A stretch of DNA of 64,000 nucleotides, taken from the NCBI RefSeq assembly GCF_002117485.1, contig NZ_CP021030.1, forward strand, positions 3,537,001 to 3,601,000. The letters run 5' to 3'. The DNA comes from Rhizobium sp. NXC14 (lineage in GTDB: Bacteria > Pseudomonadota > Alphaproteobacteria > Rhizobiales > Rhizobiaceae). Below are positions 16,669 to 25,647 of the stretch, in pieces (positions within the stretch are counted from its first letter, which is position 1; every line of letters starts with the position of its first letter). Made by a program: the position numbers and the translations under genes. The notes beneath the pieces are model-generated. The model was given only the letters and a program-made list of their open reading frames with translations. It was not told the origin of the DNA and ran no database searches.

Positions 16669-17052
16669 TCAATTTCCCCCGACGGTGACGTCGGCGACCG
16701 TGCGGCCGGTCCTCAGATCGAATACCAGCGCCTTCCTCGTGCCTTCAACCGTTTCTCCATAGAACAGCATCTGTCCCGCCGAAAACGAGGTGGACTGCAC
16801 CTTGAACCCGAGAGGCAGGGAGAGGCTCGCCGCAAGCGGTGCATCCGCAGGCACGCCGGAGGCTGCGGCAGTGGACGCAGTCTCCTTGGGCTCGCGCATC
16901 GTCTTGTAGACAACAGCGCCGAAGACCGCCATAAGGCTGACGAACATGATGGCGCCGGAAACAATCTGCAGGCGGACCATCTTGCGCCGGACACTTTCCA
17001 TCGCCGGATCAAGGGGCTTCTCTTCCTGGTCGTCTGGCTCGATTGCTGTCAT
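16669..17052 (-). CDS. Small single-pass membrane protein of unknown function
   Basis: 127 residues: an acidic N-terminus (TAIEPDDQEEKPLDPAMESV), one transmembrane helix (RLQIVSGAIMFVSLMAVFGA) and an extracytoplasmic C-terminal part with GFKVQSTSFSAGQMLFYGE. The stop codon is 6 bp upstream of the SpoU methyltransferase start on the same strand, so the two are probably one operon. No family recognised. Divergent from the pseudouridine synthase with only about 40 bp between starts. Confidence 0.78.
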   Translation of the reverse strand: MTAIEPDDQEEKPLDPAMESVRRKMVRLQIVSGAIMFVSLMAVFGAVVYKTMREPKETASTAAASGVPADAPLAASLSLPLGFKVQSTSFSAGQMLFYGETVEGTRKALVFDLRTGRTVADVTVGGN

Positions 17053-17093
17053 CTGTGCGTTCCGTTCTAAAAATACGTCGGAGAAGAAGCGTC

Positions 17094-18119
17094 TTGAGCG
17101 ACCCCTTTAAACAAGCAGCCGGCATTAGAAAAGTCCTGACCGCCGATGAAACCGCCGAAGGCCGGCTCGACGCCTGGCTGACGGCGCAGGTCGGTGAGGA
17201 TTTTTCCCGTAGCCGCATCAAGGCGCTGATCAAGGAGGGGCTGGTTTCTTTGAGAGGCGAGCAGGTTACCGATCCGCAGCGCAAGGTGCGCGTCGGCGAC
17301 AGTTTCGAGATCACCCTGCCCGAGCCGGAGGACCCGACCCCAAAGGGTGAAGATATCCCGCTCGACATCCTGCATGAGGACGATGACCTTATCGTCATAT
17401 CGAAACCGGCGGGTCTGGTCGTCCATCCCGGCTCTGGCAACTGGACAGGAACGCTGGTCAACGCGCTGATCCATCATTGCGGCGATACGCTCTCAGGCAT
17501 CGGCGGCGTGCGCCGTCCCGGCATTGTCCATCGTCTCGACAAGGACACGACAGGCGTCATGGTCGTCGCCAAGAACGACGTCGCCCATCGCCACCTCTCG
17601 CTTCAATTTGCCGACCACGGCCGCACCATGCCGCTGGAGCGGGCCTATCGGGCAGTCGTCTGGGGCCGTCCCCGCACTCTGTCGGGAACAATCGATGCGC
17701 CTCTCGGCCGCGCCACCGGCGACCGCACCCGCCGGGCCGTCAAGCGCCCCGACAGCCAGGATGCGGACGCGGCGATCACCCACTACGAAGTAATCGAGCG
17801 CTTCCAGGAAAACCCTGACGCGACCGCGCTCGCTTCGCTGGTCGAGTGCCACTTGGAAACCGGTCGCACCCATCAGATCCGCGTGCACATGGCCCATATC
17901 GGTCATCCGCTCGTTGGCGACACCGTTTATGGCGCCGGCTTCAGGACCAAGGCCAATCTTCTGCCCGAAGAAATCCGCAAGATCGTCAACGGTTTCCGCC
18001 GTCAGGCACTGCATGCCTTCATGCTGCAATTCGAGCATCCCCGCACCGGCGAACTCATGCATTTCGAATTGCCGCTGCCGGACGATATGATGAAACTGGT
18101 CGAAGCTTTGCGACGATAA
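17094..18119 (+). CDS. RluA/RluD-family 23S rRNA pseudouridine synthase
   Basis: About 341 residues. An S4-like N-terminal RNA-binding region (GRLDAWLTAQVGEDFSRSRI, GLVSLRGEQVTDPQRKVRVG) precedes the synthase core, with the catalytic Asp in RPGIVHRLDKDTTGVMVVAK (HRLDKDTTG motif), then LVECHLETGRTHQIRVHMAH and HPLVGDTVYG. This is the RluD/RluC layout. The start is probably TTG at 17094, preceded by GGAG about 10 nt upstream; the first in-frame initiator upstream would overlap the divergent gene. Confidence 0.93.
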   Translation: MSDPFKQAAGIRKVLTADETAEGRLDAWLTAQVGEDFSRSRIKALIKEGLVSLRGEQVTDPQRKVRVGDSFEITLPEPEDPTPKGEDIPLDILHEDDDLIVISKPAGLVVHPGSGNWTGTLVNALIHHCGDTLSGIGGVRRPGIVHRLDKDTTGVMVVAKNDVAHRHLSLQFADHGRTMPLERAYRAVVWGRPRTLSGTIDAPLGRATGDRTRRAVKRPDSQDADAAITHYEVIERFQENPDATALASLVECHLETGRTHQIRVHMAHIGHPLVGDTVYGAGFRTKANLLPEEIRKIVNGFRRQALHAFMLQFEHPRTGELMHFELPLPDDMMKLVEALRR

Positions 18120-18308
18120 AGGCGGTCCGGGATACCGCTCTCGCCGCCTCACACCTGCGTGAGCAGCACCTTGAACCGCCGTTTCGCCATACTTATCTGT
18201 ATATGGACTTAGTGCGGGCTTGGAACAAAAGCCGCACGTCCCGGTTCGCCTTTTAACGCGGGGGCGCGTTTCCATCGGGAACCGGAATTCACTTTAGGAG
18301 GGTGCAAT
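18120..18308 (+). promoter_or_regulatory. rpoH upstream region with hairpin and possible promoter
   Basis: A near-perfect 10-bp inverted repeat, GTGCGGGCTT / AAAGCCGCAC, lies at about 18212-18237. A possible sigma-70 promoter has TTGAAC at 18171-18176 and TATCTG at 18194-18199 with 17-bp spacing. The rpoH Shine-Dalgarno is strong (AGGAGGG about 6 nt from the ATG). The promoter call is weak. Confidence 0.35.
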
Positions 18309-19217
18309 ATGGCCCGAAATACCTTGCCGTCCATTACCGCCGGCGAAGCCGGTCTCAACCGTTATCTAGACGAAATACGCAAGTTCCCGATGCTGGAGCC
18401 GCAGCAGGAATATATGCTGGCCAAGCGTTATGCCGAGCATGGCGACCGCGACGCTGCCCATAAGCTCGTCACCAGCCATCTTCGCCTCGTCGCGAAGATC
18501 GCGATGGGCTATCGCGGCTACGGCCTGCCGATCGGCGAAGTTGTCTCCGAAGGCAACGTCGGTCTGATGCAGGCCGTCAAGAAATTCGATCCCGAACGCG
18601 GCTTCCGCCTCGCCACCTACGCCATGTGGTGGATCAAGGCCTCGATCCAGGAATACATCCTGCGGTCGTGGTCGCTGGTGAAAATGGGCACGACGGCCAA
18701 CCAGAAGCGCCTGTTCTTCAACCTGCGCCGGCTGAAGGGCCGCATCCAGGCGATCGACGACGGCGACCTGAAGCCGGAGCACGTCTCGGAAATCGCCACC
18801 AAGCTGAATGTCTCGGAGGAGGAGGTCATCTCGATGAACCGCCGTCTCTCCGGCGACGCTTCGCTGAACGCGCCGATCAAGGCGGCCGAAGGCGACAGCG
18901 GTCAATGGCAGGATTGGCTTGTGGACGACCACGACAGCCAGGAAGACGTGCTGATCGAACAGGATGAGCTCGAAACCCGCCGGCGCATGCTGGCAAAAGC
19001 AATGAGTGTTCTGAACGAACGCGAGCGCCGCATCTTCGAAGCCCGCCGCCTTGCCGAGGATCCGGTGACGCTGGAGGATCTCTCGGCCGAGTTCGACATC
19101 AGCCGCGAACGCGTCCGCCAGATCGAGGTCCGCGCCTTTGAAAAGGTGCAGGATGCTGTCCGCAAGGAAGCCCTGGAACGCGCCAAGGCCATTCGCGTCG
19201 TCGAAGCCACGGCCTGA
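18309..19217 (+). CDS. rpoH: Heat-shock RNA polymerase sigma factor RpoH (sigma-32)
   Basis: 302 residues. Region 2 includes LVTSHLRLVAKIAMGYRGYG, GNVGLMQAVKKFDPERGFRL and ATYAMWWIKASIQEYILRSW. The RpoH box is clear in NQKRLFFNLRRLKGR, which separates this from RpoD-type factors. Region 4.2 carries LEDLSAEFDISRERVRQIEV. Rhizobia usually have two rpoH genes; this resembles the main one (RpoH1), which drives chaperone and protease genes after heat or acid stress. The upstream AGGAGGG and the downstream terminator suggest a monocistronic unit. Confidence 0.96.
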   Translation: MARNTLPSITAGEAGLNRYLDEIRKFPMLEPQQEYMLAKRYAEHGDRDAAHKLVTSHLRLVAKIAMGYRGYGLPIGEVVSEGNVGLMQAVKKFDPERGFRLATYAMWWIKASIQEYILRSWSLVKMGTTANQKRLFFNLRRLKGRIQAIDDGDLKPEHVSEIATKLNVSEEEVISMNRRLSGDASLNAPIKAAEGDSGQWQDWLVDDHDSQEDVLIEQDELETRRRMLAKAMSVLNERERRIFEARRLAEDPVTLEDLSAEFDISRERVRQIEVRAFEKVQDAVRKEALERAKAIRVVEATA

Positions 19218-19238
19218 TAGAACTGAACTGACGGTTGG

Positions 19239-19276
19239 AAACGCCACCTTCCGGATGCGGGAGGTGGCGTTTTTGT
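19239..19276 (+). terminator. Rho-independent terminator of rpoH
   Basis: Long stem AAACGCCACCT / AGGTGGCGTTT (extended inward by further pairs) around a GGATGC loop, followed by TTTTGTTTT. It begins 21 bp after the rpoH stop codon. Confidence 0.92.
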
Positions 19277-19327
19277 TTTGTGGCGGGCGATGCCGGCAGG
19301 AAGGACGTTGAAGGGCGTGCCGTGCAG

Positions 19328-19486
19328 CCCCCTCATCCGAGCCTTCGGGCCACCTTCTCCCCCTGGGGAGAAGAGGAGAAGAAAGCTGCTCGCCCTCATA
19401 TCCAAAAGGAATGCTTTAAGAAAGACAGGACGCTGCCACGATTCCCTTCTCCCCCGCGGGGAGGTGCCGGCAGGCGGATGAGGGGG
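19328..19486. repeat. RIME-like palindromic intergenic repeat
   Basis: Two inverted arms flank a ~70-bp centre. The left arm runs CCCCCTCATCCG, then GGGCCACCTTCTCCCC (19328-19374); the right arm runs CTTCTCCCCC, GGGGAGGTGCCG, then GCGGATGAGGGGG (19446-19486), approximately the reverse complement. Each arm also has its own small hairpin. This matches the general form of the rhizobial intergenic mosaic elements (RIME) and similar REP-like repeats. Only one copy is evident in this window. Confidence 0.6.
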
Positions 19487-19513
19487 CCGGTGGCACAACG
19501 CACCGAGACCCAC

Positions 19514-22000
19514 TCACTGGCTCGTCGAGACATCCCCGAGTGCAGTCCACTCCTTGATGGCTGTATTGAAGGCATCCGTTCCCGTACCACCCTTCTCCAT
19601 CGTCAGCAGCGCACGGCGGCCGTTGCGGTAGGTGATCGGAATATCGATCCAGTTGCGGGTCGACAGCAGATCGAGATTGGCCTTGCGCGCATCGGGATAG
19701 TCGTTGAGCGCGATCATGTGAAAATCATCCGTGATCTTGGCCGGAACCGCGATCAGCGCATCGCCGCGATCCTGCTCGGTGCGCTTCATCGAGATGCGCT
19801 GGACGCTTTCGATGCTGCCGCCTTCAAAATTGGGCGGCACCGAAAAGACGATCTCGACGAGATGGCTCGCCGGAAGCGACGGATCGGAATTGCGCTTGAA
19901 GGTGACGAGAGCCGAGAGGTTGCGCTCGGGAACGGTGACATTGCCTTGTACCGTCGCTTCCTGCCGGCCGTCCTGGCCGGCCTCGTGCTGGACGGTCCAG
20001 ACGACTGTTCCCTCGATCGCCGTCGGCGAGCTCTGGCCGATACGCTCCTCATAGAGGAACATTTTTTCCGACGAACCAACCGGCGCAGCCTGCTGCGGCG
20101 ATGCCGCAGGACCGTTGGGCGTCAGCGTTTCGGGCGGGGCCGCATCGCCTTGCGCACTGGCCGCCGGCGTATCCGCCGCCGCGACGTTCTGCTCGGCCAC
20201 CGATTTTCCTTCAGCCGTCGGCGTTCCCGGCACCGTCGCCGGGCCGCTGTCGACTTCGGTCCCGTCGGAAAGCAGTCGTTGCGTGAATTTGGAATTGGCC
20301 GCCGCGCCGTCATTGTTCAAGGACGCTACTTGCTGGTTAGGCTGTGCCGGCGCCGGCGGCGTATTCTGTGCTTCTGGTGCGGCTGGCTGGGCTGGCGTCG
20401 GCGCGGGCTGGGCCGGCGTCTCGGAGCCCGCCGGCGTCATTGCCGCCTCGTTCCTCGTAGCCTGCGACGGTGCCGAACTGACAAGCCCATCGACCATCGC
20501 CACCAGCGCTTCTCTGTTCACCCAGCCGGCATAGGCGCCGCCACCGATCAGGATAAGCGCGAAGAGAAGAGTAATTATCGTGCCGATGCCGAAGCGGCGG
20601 CGCTTCGGTTCCATGCGGAAATTCTTGCCCTGCAGCTTCGAGGCGACGATCTGATCGATATCCATCGCCGGGTTGGCGTCGTCATCGTCAGTGGCGATCG
20701 GGCCGCGGCGGTCATAGCCCCGCAGCGCCTTCGCTTCGCGCCATGCCTCGCTCGGCGCGCCGGCGGGAGGTGTAGGCTTGCCGTCGTGCACCTCCGCAAA
20801 GACATCAACGTCGTCGAAATGCGAGGACACCGGCGTCTTCTTGTCGGTGCCCGCCTCGAGCGGCGGCAGGTCGTCGAAGGCAGCCTTCTCCCAGGAGAAA
20901 GCTTCCTTGGCGGCCGGCATGACAGCGGCGGGCGCCATTTTTTCGAGGCTCGATATCACGTCTTCGAAGGCACGCGCCGAAGCGTCGGCGGTAACTGGCG
21001 CCGTTTCCGAATATTGGCGGAGCTCCTCTTCGGCCCATTCGGTCTCCGCATCCTTGGGCGCCGGAGCCGGCGTCTCGACGGCAGGCTCGGCCCAGACAGG
21101 ATCGAAATGTCCCGCAGCATCCGCCTGCAGCGGCTGCTCGCGGCTATGTTCGACGAATTCCTGGGCACGATTGAAATCGGCGACCGGCTCCACGAGCCGG
21201 TTGGATGCATGCTCTAGGCCGCGTGTGATCGGCTGAAACGACTCGATGGGCTCGTAAGCGGCCTCGGCCTTGGGCTCACGGCTTTCCGCCATCGCCGGTT
21301 CGGCCGCGATCTCCTCGGCCTCCACGGGATGCTCTTCATCGGCACGATGCTCGTCGGCTTCCTCGTAAGAATGATCGGCAGGTGGCGTTTCGAAGCCGTG
21401 ATGTTCCGGCTGCATTTCTTCGGCGGCGACGTCACGCGCCTCGCCGGCATGCCATTCCTCGGCCGGAGCCTCCTCCTCATGCGAGGGATGCCAATAGGTC
21501 TCGGCGGGTGCAGCTGTCTCAGCGGAAACAGGTGTTTGTGCGGCCTCAGCTTCCGCGGAAAGCGGCTCCTCGGCCGCGACCTCTTCCTCAGTTTCCTGCC
21601 GTGTGTCAGCTTCATGGTGATCCGGCTCATGGGCGGCGTCGGCCGTCGCCGGTTCCACATCGGCTTCACCGGCCGGCTCGCCGACAGCGGTCTGGGGCGC
21701 AGGCGGCAAGGTGCTTTCGTCAGGAACCGCTTGTTCTTCCAAGGTTTCCGGCGCAGCACCGGCGCCGACCGTCTCCTCGAGGGGCAGCGCTTCGGAGTTT
21801 TCAGCCTCCACTTCGCGGATGGCGGCCTCGAGCTTTTCGAGCTGGCGTTGCAGCATGGCTTCCGGCGGACGCGGCTTCATGTTCTCGAGCTGCCGCTGCA
21901 CTGCACCGCGAGCACGTTCGTAGACTTTCACCCGCATCTCGGGGGTGTTTTCAGCCAAGCCGTCGACGGCCCGCCGAATAACTGCAATAAAATCCGCCAT
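19514..22000 (-). CDS. Large acidic single-pass membrane protein of unknown function
   Basis: 828 residues with three parts. Residues 1-60 form a basic helical head (ADFIAVIRRAVDGLAENTPE, VYERARGAVQRQLENMKPRP). Residues ~60-460 are low complexity, rich in Glu, Ala and Pro (EAEAAQTPVSAETAAPAETY). One transmembrane helix at about 473-492 (IITLLFALILIGGGAYAGWV) then leads to a Pro/Ala linker and a folded C-terminal region of roughly 200 residues (EGTVVWTVQHEAGQDGRQEA, DIPITYRNGRRALLTMEKGG). No catalytic motif seen. It starts 60 bp after purA on the same strand. Family not recognised; it may bridge cytoplasm and periplasm. Confidence 0.82.
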   Translation of the reverse strand: MADFIAVIRRAVDGLAENTPEMRVKVYERARGAVQRQLENMKPRPPEAMLQRQLEKLEAAIREVEAENSEALPLEETVGAGAAPETLEEQAVPDESTLPPAPQTAVGEPAGEADVEPATADAAHEPDHHEADTRQETEEEVAAEEPLSAEAEAAQTPVSAETAAPAETYWHPSHEEEAPAEEWHAGEARDVAAEEMQPEHHGFETPPADHSYEEADEHRADEEHPVEAEEIAAEPAMAESREPKAEAAYEPIESFQPITRGLEHASNRLVEPVADFNRAQEFVEHSREQPLQADAAGHFDPVWAEPAVETPAPAPKDAETEWAEEELRQYSETAPVTADASARAFEDVISSLEKMAPAAVMPAAKEAFSWEKAAFDDLPPLEAGTDKKTPVSSHFDDVDVFAEVHDGKPTPPAGAPSEAWREAKALRGYDRRGPIATDDDDANPAMDIDQIVASKLQGKNFRMEPKRRRFGIGTIITLLFALILIGGGAYAGWVNREALVAMVDGLVSSAPSQATRNEAAMTPAGSETPAQPAPTPAQPAAPEAQNTPPAPAQPNQQVASLNNDGAAANSKFTQRLLSDGTEVDSGPATVPGTPTAEGKSVAEQNVAAADTPAASAQGDAAPPETLTPNGPAASPQQAAPVGSSEKMFLYEERIGQSSPTAIEGTVVWTVQHEAGQDGRQEATVQGNVTVPERNLSALVTFKRNSDPSLPASHLVEIVFSVPPNFEGGSIESVQRISMKRTEQDRGDALIAVPAKITDDFHMIALNDYPDARKANLDLLSTRNWIDIPITYRNGRRALLTMEKGGTGTDAFNTAIKEWTALGDVSTSQ

Positions 22001-22060
22001 TCTTACTTTCTCAAGAAGTCCGACCTTCTGCCGAACTGTCCTCCACAGTGGGCCGTGACC

Positions 22061-23359
22061 TTAATCCTCAAACGGATCGGTCACAAGTATCGTGTCGTCT
22101 CGCTCCGGGCTGGTGGAAAGGAGCGCGACCGGCGCCCCGATCAGTTCCTCGACTTGGCGAACATATTTGATCGCCTGTGCCGGAAGATCCGCCCAGCTGC
22201 GGGCGCCGACGGTCGATTCCTTCCATCCCTCAAGCGTGACATAGATCGGTTCGACCCGAGCTTGCGCTCCCTGGCTTGCGGGAAGATGATCAATCTGTTC
22301 CCCGTCGAGCATATAACCGACGCAGATCTTCAGTTCCTCGAGACCGTCGAGCACATCGAGCTTCGTAAGCGCGATGCCGGTAATGCCGTTGGTCGCAACC
22401 GACTGACGCACCAGTGCCGCGTCGAACCAGCCGCAGCGGCGCTTGCGCCCTGTCACGGTACCGAACTCATGCCCCTTCTCACCCAGGAACTGGCCAATTT
22501 CGTCGGTCAGCTCCGTCGGGAACGGGCCTTCGCCGACGCGTGTCGTATAGGCCTTGGTGATGCCGAGGATATAGCCGAGCGAGCCTGGCCCCATGCCGGA
22601 ACCGGCCGCCGCCTGGCCAGCCACGGTGTTGGAGGAGGTCACGAAAGGATAGGTGCCGTGATCGATGTCGAGCAGGCTGCCCTGCGCACCTTCGAACAGG
22701 ATGCGGGCGCCCTTGCGGCGCTCCCTATCAAGCAAAAGCCAGACCGTGTCGCGGAATGGCAGCACCCGATCGGCGATTGAGGTCAGCTCGTCCATGATCG
22801 CCTGGTGGCTGATCTCGGCGACTCCGAGGCCGCGGCGAAGCGCATTGTGATGCGTCAGGATACGGTCGACCTTGCCGGAAAGACTGTCGAGATCGGCGAG
22901 ATCCATGACCCGGATGGCGCGGCGGCCGACCTTGTCCTCATAGGCCGGACCGATGCCGCGGCGCGTCGTGCCAATCTTGGTGCCGCTGTTGGACGCGGCA
23001 TCCTCGCGCATCGCGTCGAGCTCGCGATGCAGCGACAGGATGAGCGTCGCATTGTCGGCGATGCGCAGATTGTCAGGCGTAACCGTCACGCCCTGCGCCT
23101 CCAGTCGGCCGATCTCAGCGATCAGCGCATGCGGATCGACGACGACGCCGTTGCCGATCACCGCCATCTTGCCGGGACGCACGACGCCGGAGGGCAACAG
23201 CGAGAGCTTATAGCTCGTGCCGTCGATGACGAGCGTATGGCCGGCATTGTGGCCGCCCTGATAGCGCACGACAATATCCGCACGTTCCGAAAGCCAATCG
23301 ACAATCTTGCCTTTGCCTTCGTCACCCCATTGCGAACCGACCACGACTACGTTCGTCAT
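22061..23359 (-). CDS. purA: Adenylosuccinate synthetase PurA
   Basis: 432 residues, normal length. It catalyses IMP + Asp + GTP to adenylosuccinate, the first committed step to AMP. The N-terminal GTP/IMP site is [18 protein letters not shown] with the catalytic Asp, then [10 protein letters not shown] with the catalytic His. Further motifs are [57 protein letters not shown] and TKLDVLDGL. Cytoplasmic homodimer. Followed by the 828-residue gene on the same strand. Confidence 0.98.
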   Translation of the reverse strand: MTNVVVVGSQWGDEGKGKIVDWLSERADIVVRYQGGHNAGHTLVIDGTSYKLSLLPSGVVRPGKMAVIGNGVVVDPHALIAEIGRLEAQGVTVTPDNLRIADNATLILSLHRELDAMREDAASNSGTKIGTTRRGIGPAYEDKVGRRAIRVMDLADLDSLSGKVDRILTHHNALRRGLGVAEISHQAIMDELTSIADRVLPFRDTVWLLLDRERRKGARILFEGAQGSLLDIDHGTYPFVTSSNTVAGQAAAGSGMGPGSLGYILGITKAYTTRVGEGPFPTELTDEIGQFLGEKGHEFGTVTGRKRRCGWFDAALVRQSVATNGITGIALTKLDVLDGLEELKICVGYMLDGEQIDHLPASQGAQARVEPIYVTLEGWKESTVGARSWADLPAQAIKYVRQVEELIGAPVALLSTSPERDDTILVTDPFED

Positions 23360-23551
23360 CCAACTCTTCCTGTTACCGGCGGAAAACCGCGCACCTGCTC
23401 AAACCCGCGCATCTATAAAGCTTTGTTTTTGGGAAAGCGACCCTGTTGTCACAGACGATTGGGCTTTTTACGTGACAAATCAGCAGCCGGCAGTCTATTT
23501 CCCCTGGGAAAAATCCGAACTTCGATCGCAAGAAGACGAGGAAGAACGCTC

Positions 23552-24469
23552 TTGCAAGCCACAGCCTATATCTGCCTCGTCATCGCCACCCTCTGCTGGG
23601 GCGGCAACTCCGTCGCCGGCAAACTCGCGGTCGGCCATATCAGCCCAATGATGCTGACCTTTCTGCGCTGGTTCCTCGCCGTCGCGTTCATCGCCATCAT
23701 ATCTGTGCCGCAACTGAAGAAGGATTGGCCCGTGGCGAGGAAAAACCTGCCGCTGCTTCTTTGCTACGGCGCCATTGGCTACACGCTCTTCAACGCCATG
23801 CTCTATTCGGCAGTGCAATATACAACGGCGATCAACGTCGCCATCGAGCAAGCCGGCATTCCGATGCTGATCTTCCTGTTGAATTTTTTCTTTTTCCGCA
23901 CTGGCATCTCGCTGGCGCAATGTCTCGGCTTCGGCATGACGCTGATGGGCGTGGCGCTGACCGCCGCCCATGGCGACCTCGCCACGCTGCTGCAGTTGCA
24001 GCTCAACCGCGGCGACGGGCTGATGCTGATCGCTATTGCCGCCTATTCGCTCTACACGATTTTCCTGCGCTGGAAACCGCCGGTCGACTGGCGCACGCTA
24101 ATGGCCTTCCCTGCCCTCGCCGCCATGCTGACCTCGCTGCCGCTGCTTCTCTGGGAGATCGGCCGCAGCGCTGCGCAGTGGCCTGACCAGGCCGGCTGGA
24201 GCATCACCTTCTATACAGCGATCTTCCCCTCATTGCTGGCGCAGATCCTTTATATCAAAGGCGTTGAGGCTATCGGCGCCAACCGCGCCGGTCTCTTCAT
24301 CAATCTCGTGCCGGTATTCGGAACACTGCTTTCCGTCGTACTGATCGGAGAAAGGCTTCAGTCCTTCCATATGGTAGCGCTGATGCTGACGCTCGGCGGC
24401 ATCGCAATCGCCGAAAAGGGCCGGCCGAAAGCGTCCGCTCCAACCGTGCCCGCCTCCCCCGTGGATTAG
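23552..24469 (+). CDS. EamA-family (DMT superfamily) metabolite exporter
   Basis: About 305 residues with ten predicted membrane helices and two EamA repeats, beginning YICLVIATLCWGGNSVAGKL and continuing AGIPMLIFLLNFFFFRTGIS, GLMLIAIAAYSLYTIFLRWK and FINLVPVFGTLLSVVLIGER. I start at TTG 23552, preceded by GAGGA about 10 nt upstream, since homologs begin just before the first helix; a continuous reading frame extends far upstream antisense to purA but is not coding. Drug/metabolite transporters of this type export amino acids or other metabolites; substrate unknown. Confidence 0.85.
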   Translation: MQATAYICLVIATLCWGGNSVAGKLAVGHISPMMLTFLRWFLAVAFIAIISVPQLKKDWPVARKNLPLLLCYGAIGYTLFNAMLYSAVQYTTAINVAIEQAGIPMLIFLLNFFFFRTGISLAQCLGFGMTLMGVALTAAHGDLATLLQLQLNRGDGLMLIAIAAYSLYTIFLRWKPPVDWRTLMAFPALAAMLTSLPLLLWEIGRSAAQWPDQAGWSITFYTAIFPSLLAQILYIKGVEAIGANRAGLFINLVPVFGTLLSVVLIGERLQSFHMVALMLTLGGIAIAEKGRPKASAPTVPASPVD

Positions 24470-24471
24470 GC

Positions 24472-25320
24472 TTAACCAAGCTCCAGCGTCGTCACGCCGA
24501 AGACGTGTTTCAGCGGGATCGCCGGGGCGGGTCCTCGATACATCCGCATGGTCTCGAACACCGGCTGAAGACCCATGCCTTCGGCAAGTGCAATCGCCTC
24601 GCGATTGTCGGCGGGGATATCGATGAAGATCTGAGCGCCCTTTGCCTCGGGGATCAATCCGGCAAGCAGTGCCGCGGCGCTGTCTGCATCGTTGGCGAAA
24701 AGCGGGCCGATCTTGTAGCCCTCGTAACAGCGGCGAATCGTGCCGTAACCGCGGATCTTGTGGCTTTTGCGGACTACGGCCGTACGCCGCCCCTTGCGGC
24801 TGGTGCACCAGGCGGCGAGGAAGGCATCCCGCGGCTGCGGAAAGATCGCCGCATCATAACGCTGCAATCCTTCCAGGCGTGAGTCCAGCACCGGCTGCGC
24901 GACAAGCGTGGAGGCCGGCAAAGAGGAGGCAACACCGCCGTAACGAATGGTGGAATAGGCGGGCTCGAAGCCGGCCTTGCGATAGTTCCCCTGCTGCGCG
25001 GCAACGCCGTCGAGACCGATCGTTCGGCCTTCCGCCGTGGCAATCCCCGCTTCCCAGATCGCCTTGCCGTAACCCTTGCCGCGGAAATCCGGGTGGACGA
25101 TGTAGAGGCCGAGAAAGGCGAAGCTGTCCCCATATTTGACGACCGAGATCGAGCCGACGGGGACTTCACCGATAGAGCCGACGAAAAATCCCGACGGATC
25201 GGCTTCGAGGAATGCAAGCGAATCGTCGAGACCCGGATTCCACCCCTCCTGACGCGCCCATTCGAGCACGAGTTCCAATTCGCCGGGCCGCATCGAACGA
25301 ACGGCAAATTCCGAATTCAT
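24472..25320 (-). CDS. Two-domain GNAT N-acetyltransferase
   Basis: 282 residues. The N-terminal GNAT domain covers about 1-135 and contains LGLYIVHPDFRGKGYGKAIW, with the acetyl-CoA loop RGKGYG and a catalytic-region GLDGVAAQQGNYRKAGFEP. The C-terminal ~130 residues form a second acetyltransferase-like domain (IGPLFANDADSAAALLAGLI, IDIPADNREAIALAEGMGLQ) as in the YitH/Acetyltransf_18 group. The start has GGAAGG four bases upstream. Convergent with the EamA exporter, with 2 bp between stop codons. Substrate unknown. Confidence 0.88.
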   Translation of the reverse strand: MNSEFAVRSMRPGELELVLEWARQEGWNPGLDDSLAFLEADPSGFFVGSIGEVPVGSISVVKYGDSFAFLGLYIVHPDFRGKGYGKAIWEAGIATAEGRTIGLDGVAAQQGNYRKAGFEPAYSTIRYGGVASSLPASTLVAQPVLDSRLEGLQRYDAAIFPQPRDAFLAAWCTSRKGRRTAVVRKSHKIRGYGTIRRCYEGYKIGPLFANDADSAAALLAGLIPEAKGAQIFIDIPADNREAIALAEGMGLQPVFETMRMYRGPAPAIPLKHVFGVTTLELG

Positions 25321-25647
25321 GCGACCTTCCCAGATTGAATGTCCCGCAAGTCCATCCCGCCGACGGCAAAGCAATTTTCAGATCACCGCCACCCGATCGC
25401 ACCGGACGAACGATGGAGAAGCCGCGCCGATGGTCTTGACCACGCGTATAATCGTTTTCGATGCAATGCAGTAAGCTTCGTTTCCGCATTACCATGAAAC
25501 AATGCCGTTGCAAGCTCAAGAAAATTACTTGGCGCCCAATAACTTCCGGCGCGGATAAATGTCGCGCCGAAATCTCTCGCTTACTCAACCCGGAGGACGG
25601 GAAGCATTTCAGCGGAAATTAGCCACTATCGCTGCCCTGCGCCAGAA
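25321..25647 (-). other. 327-bp intergenic region, no gene seen
   Basis: Lies between the two-domain GNAT start and the dehydratase stop, both leftward, so it should hold the GNAT promoter. One perfect 7-bp hairpin, CGGCGCG / CGCGCCG at 25547-25569 with a 9-nt loop, has no T tract. Nothing else was recognised. Confidence 0.4.

Noticed and set aside
19235..21217. Long plus-strand reading frame opposite the 828-residue gene
   Set aside because: Arg/Gly-rich shadow translation of a GC-rich gene with no domain; the minus-strand frame has a membrane helix and a folded region.
22805..23551. Upstream extension of the EamA transporter frame across purA
   Set aside because: It is antisense to purA and unrelated to transporter sequence; a TTG with a Shine-Dalgarno at 23552 gives the normal N-terminus.
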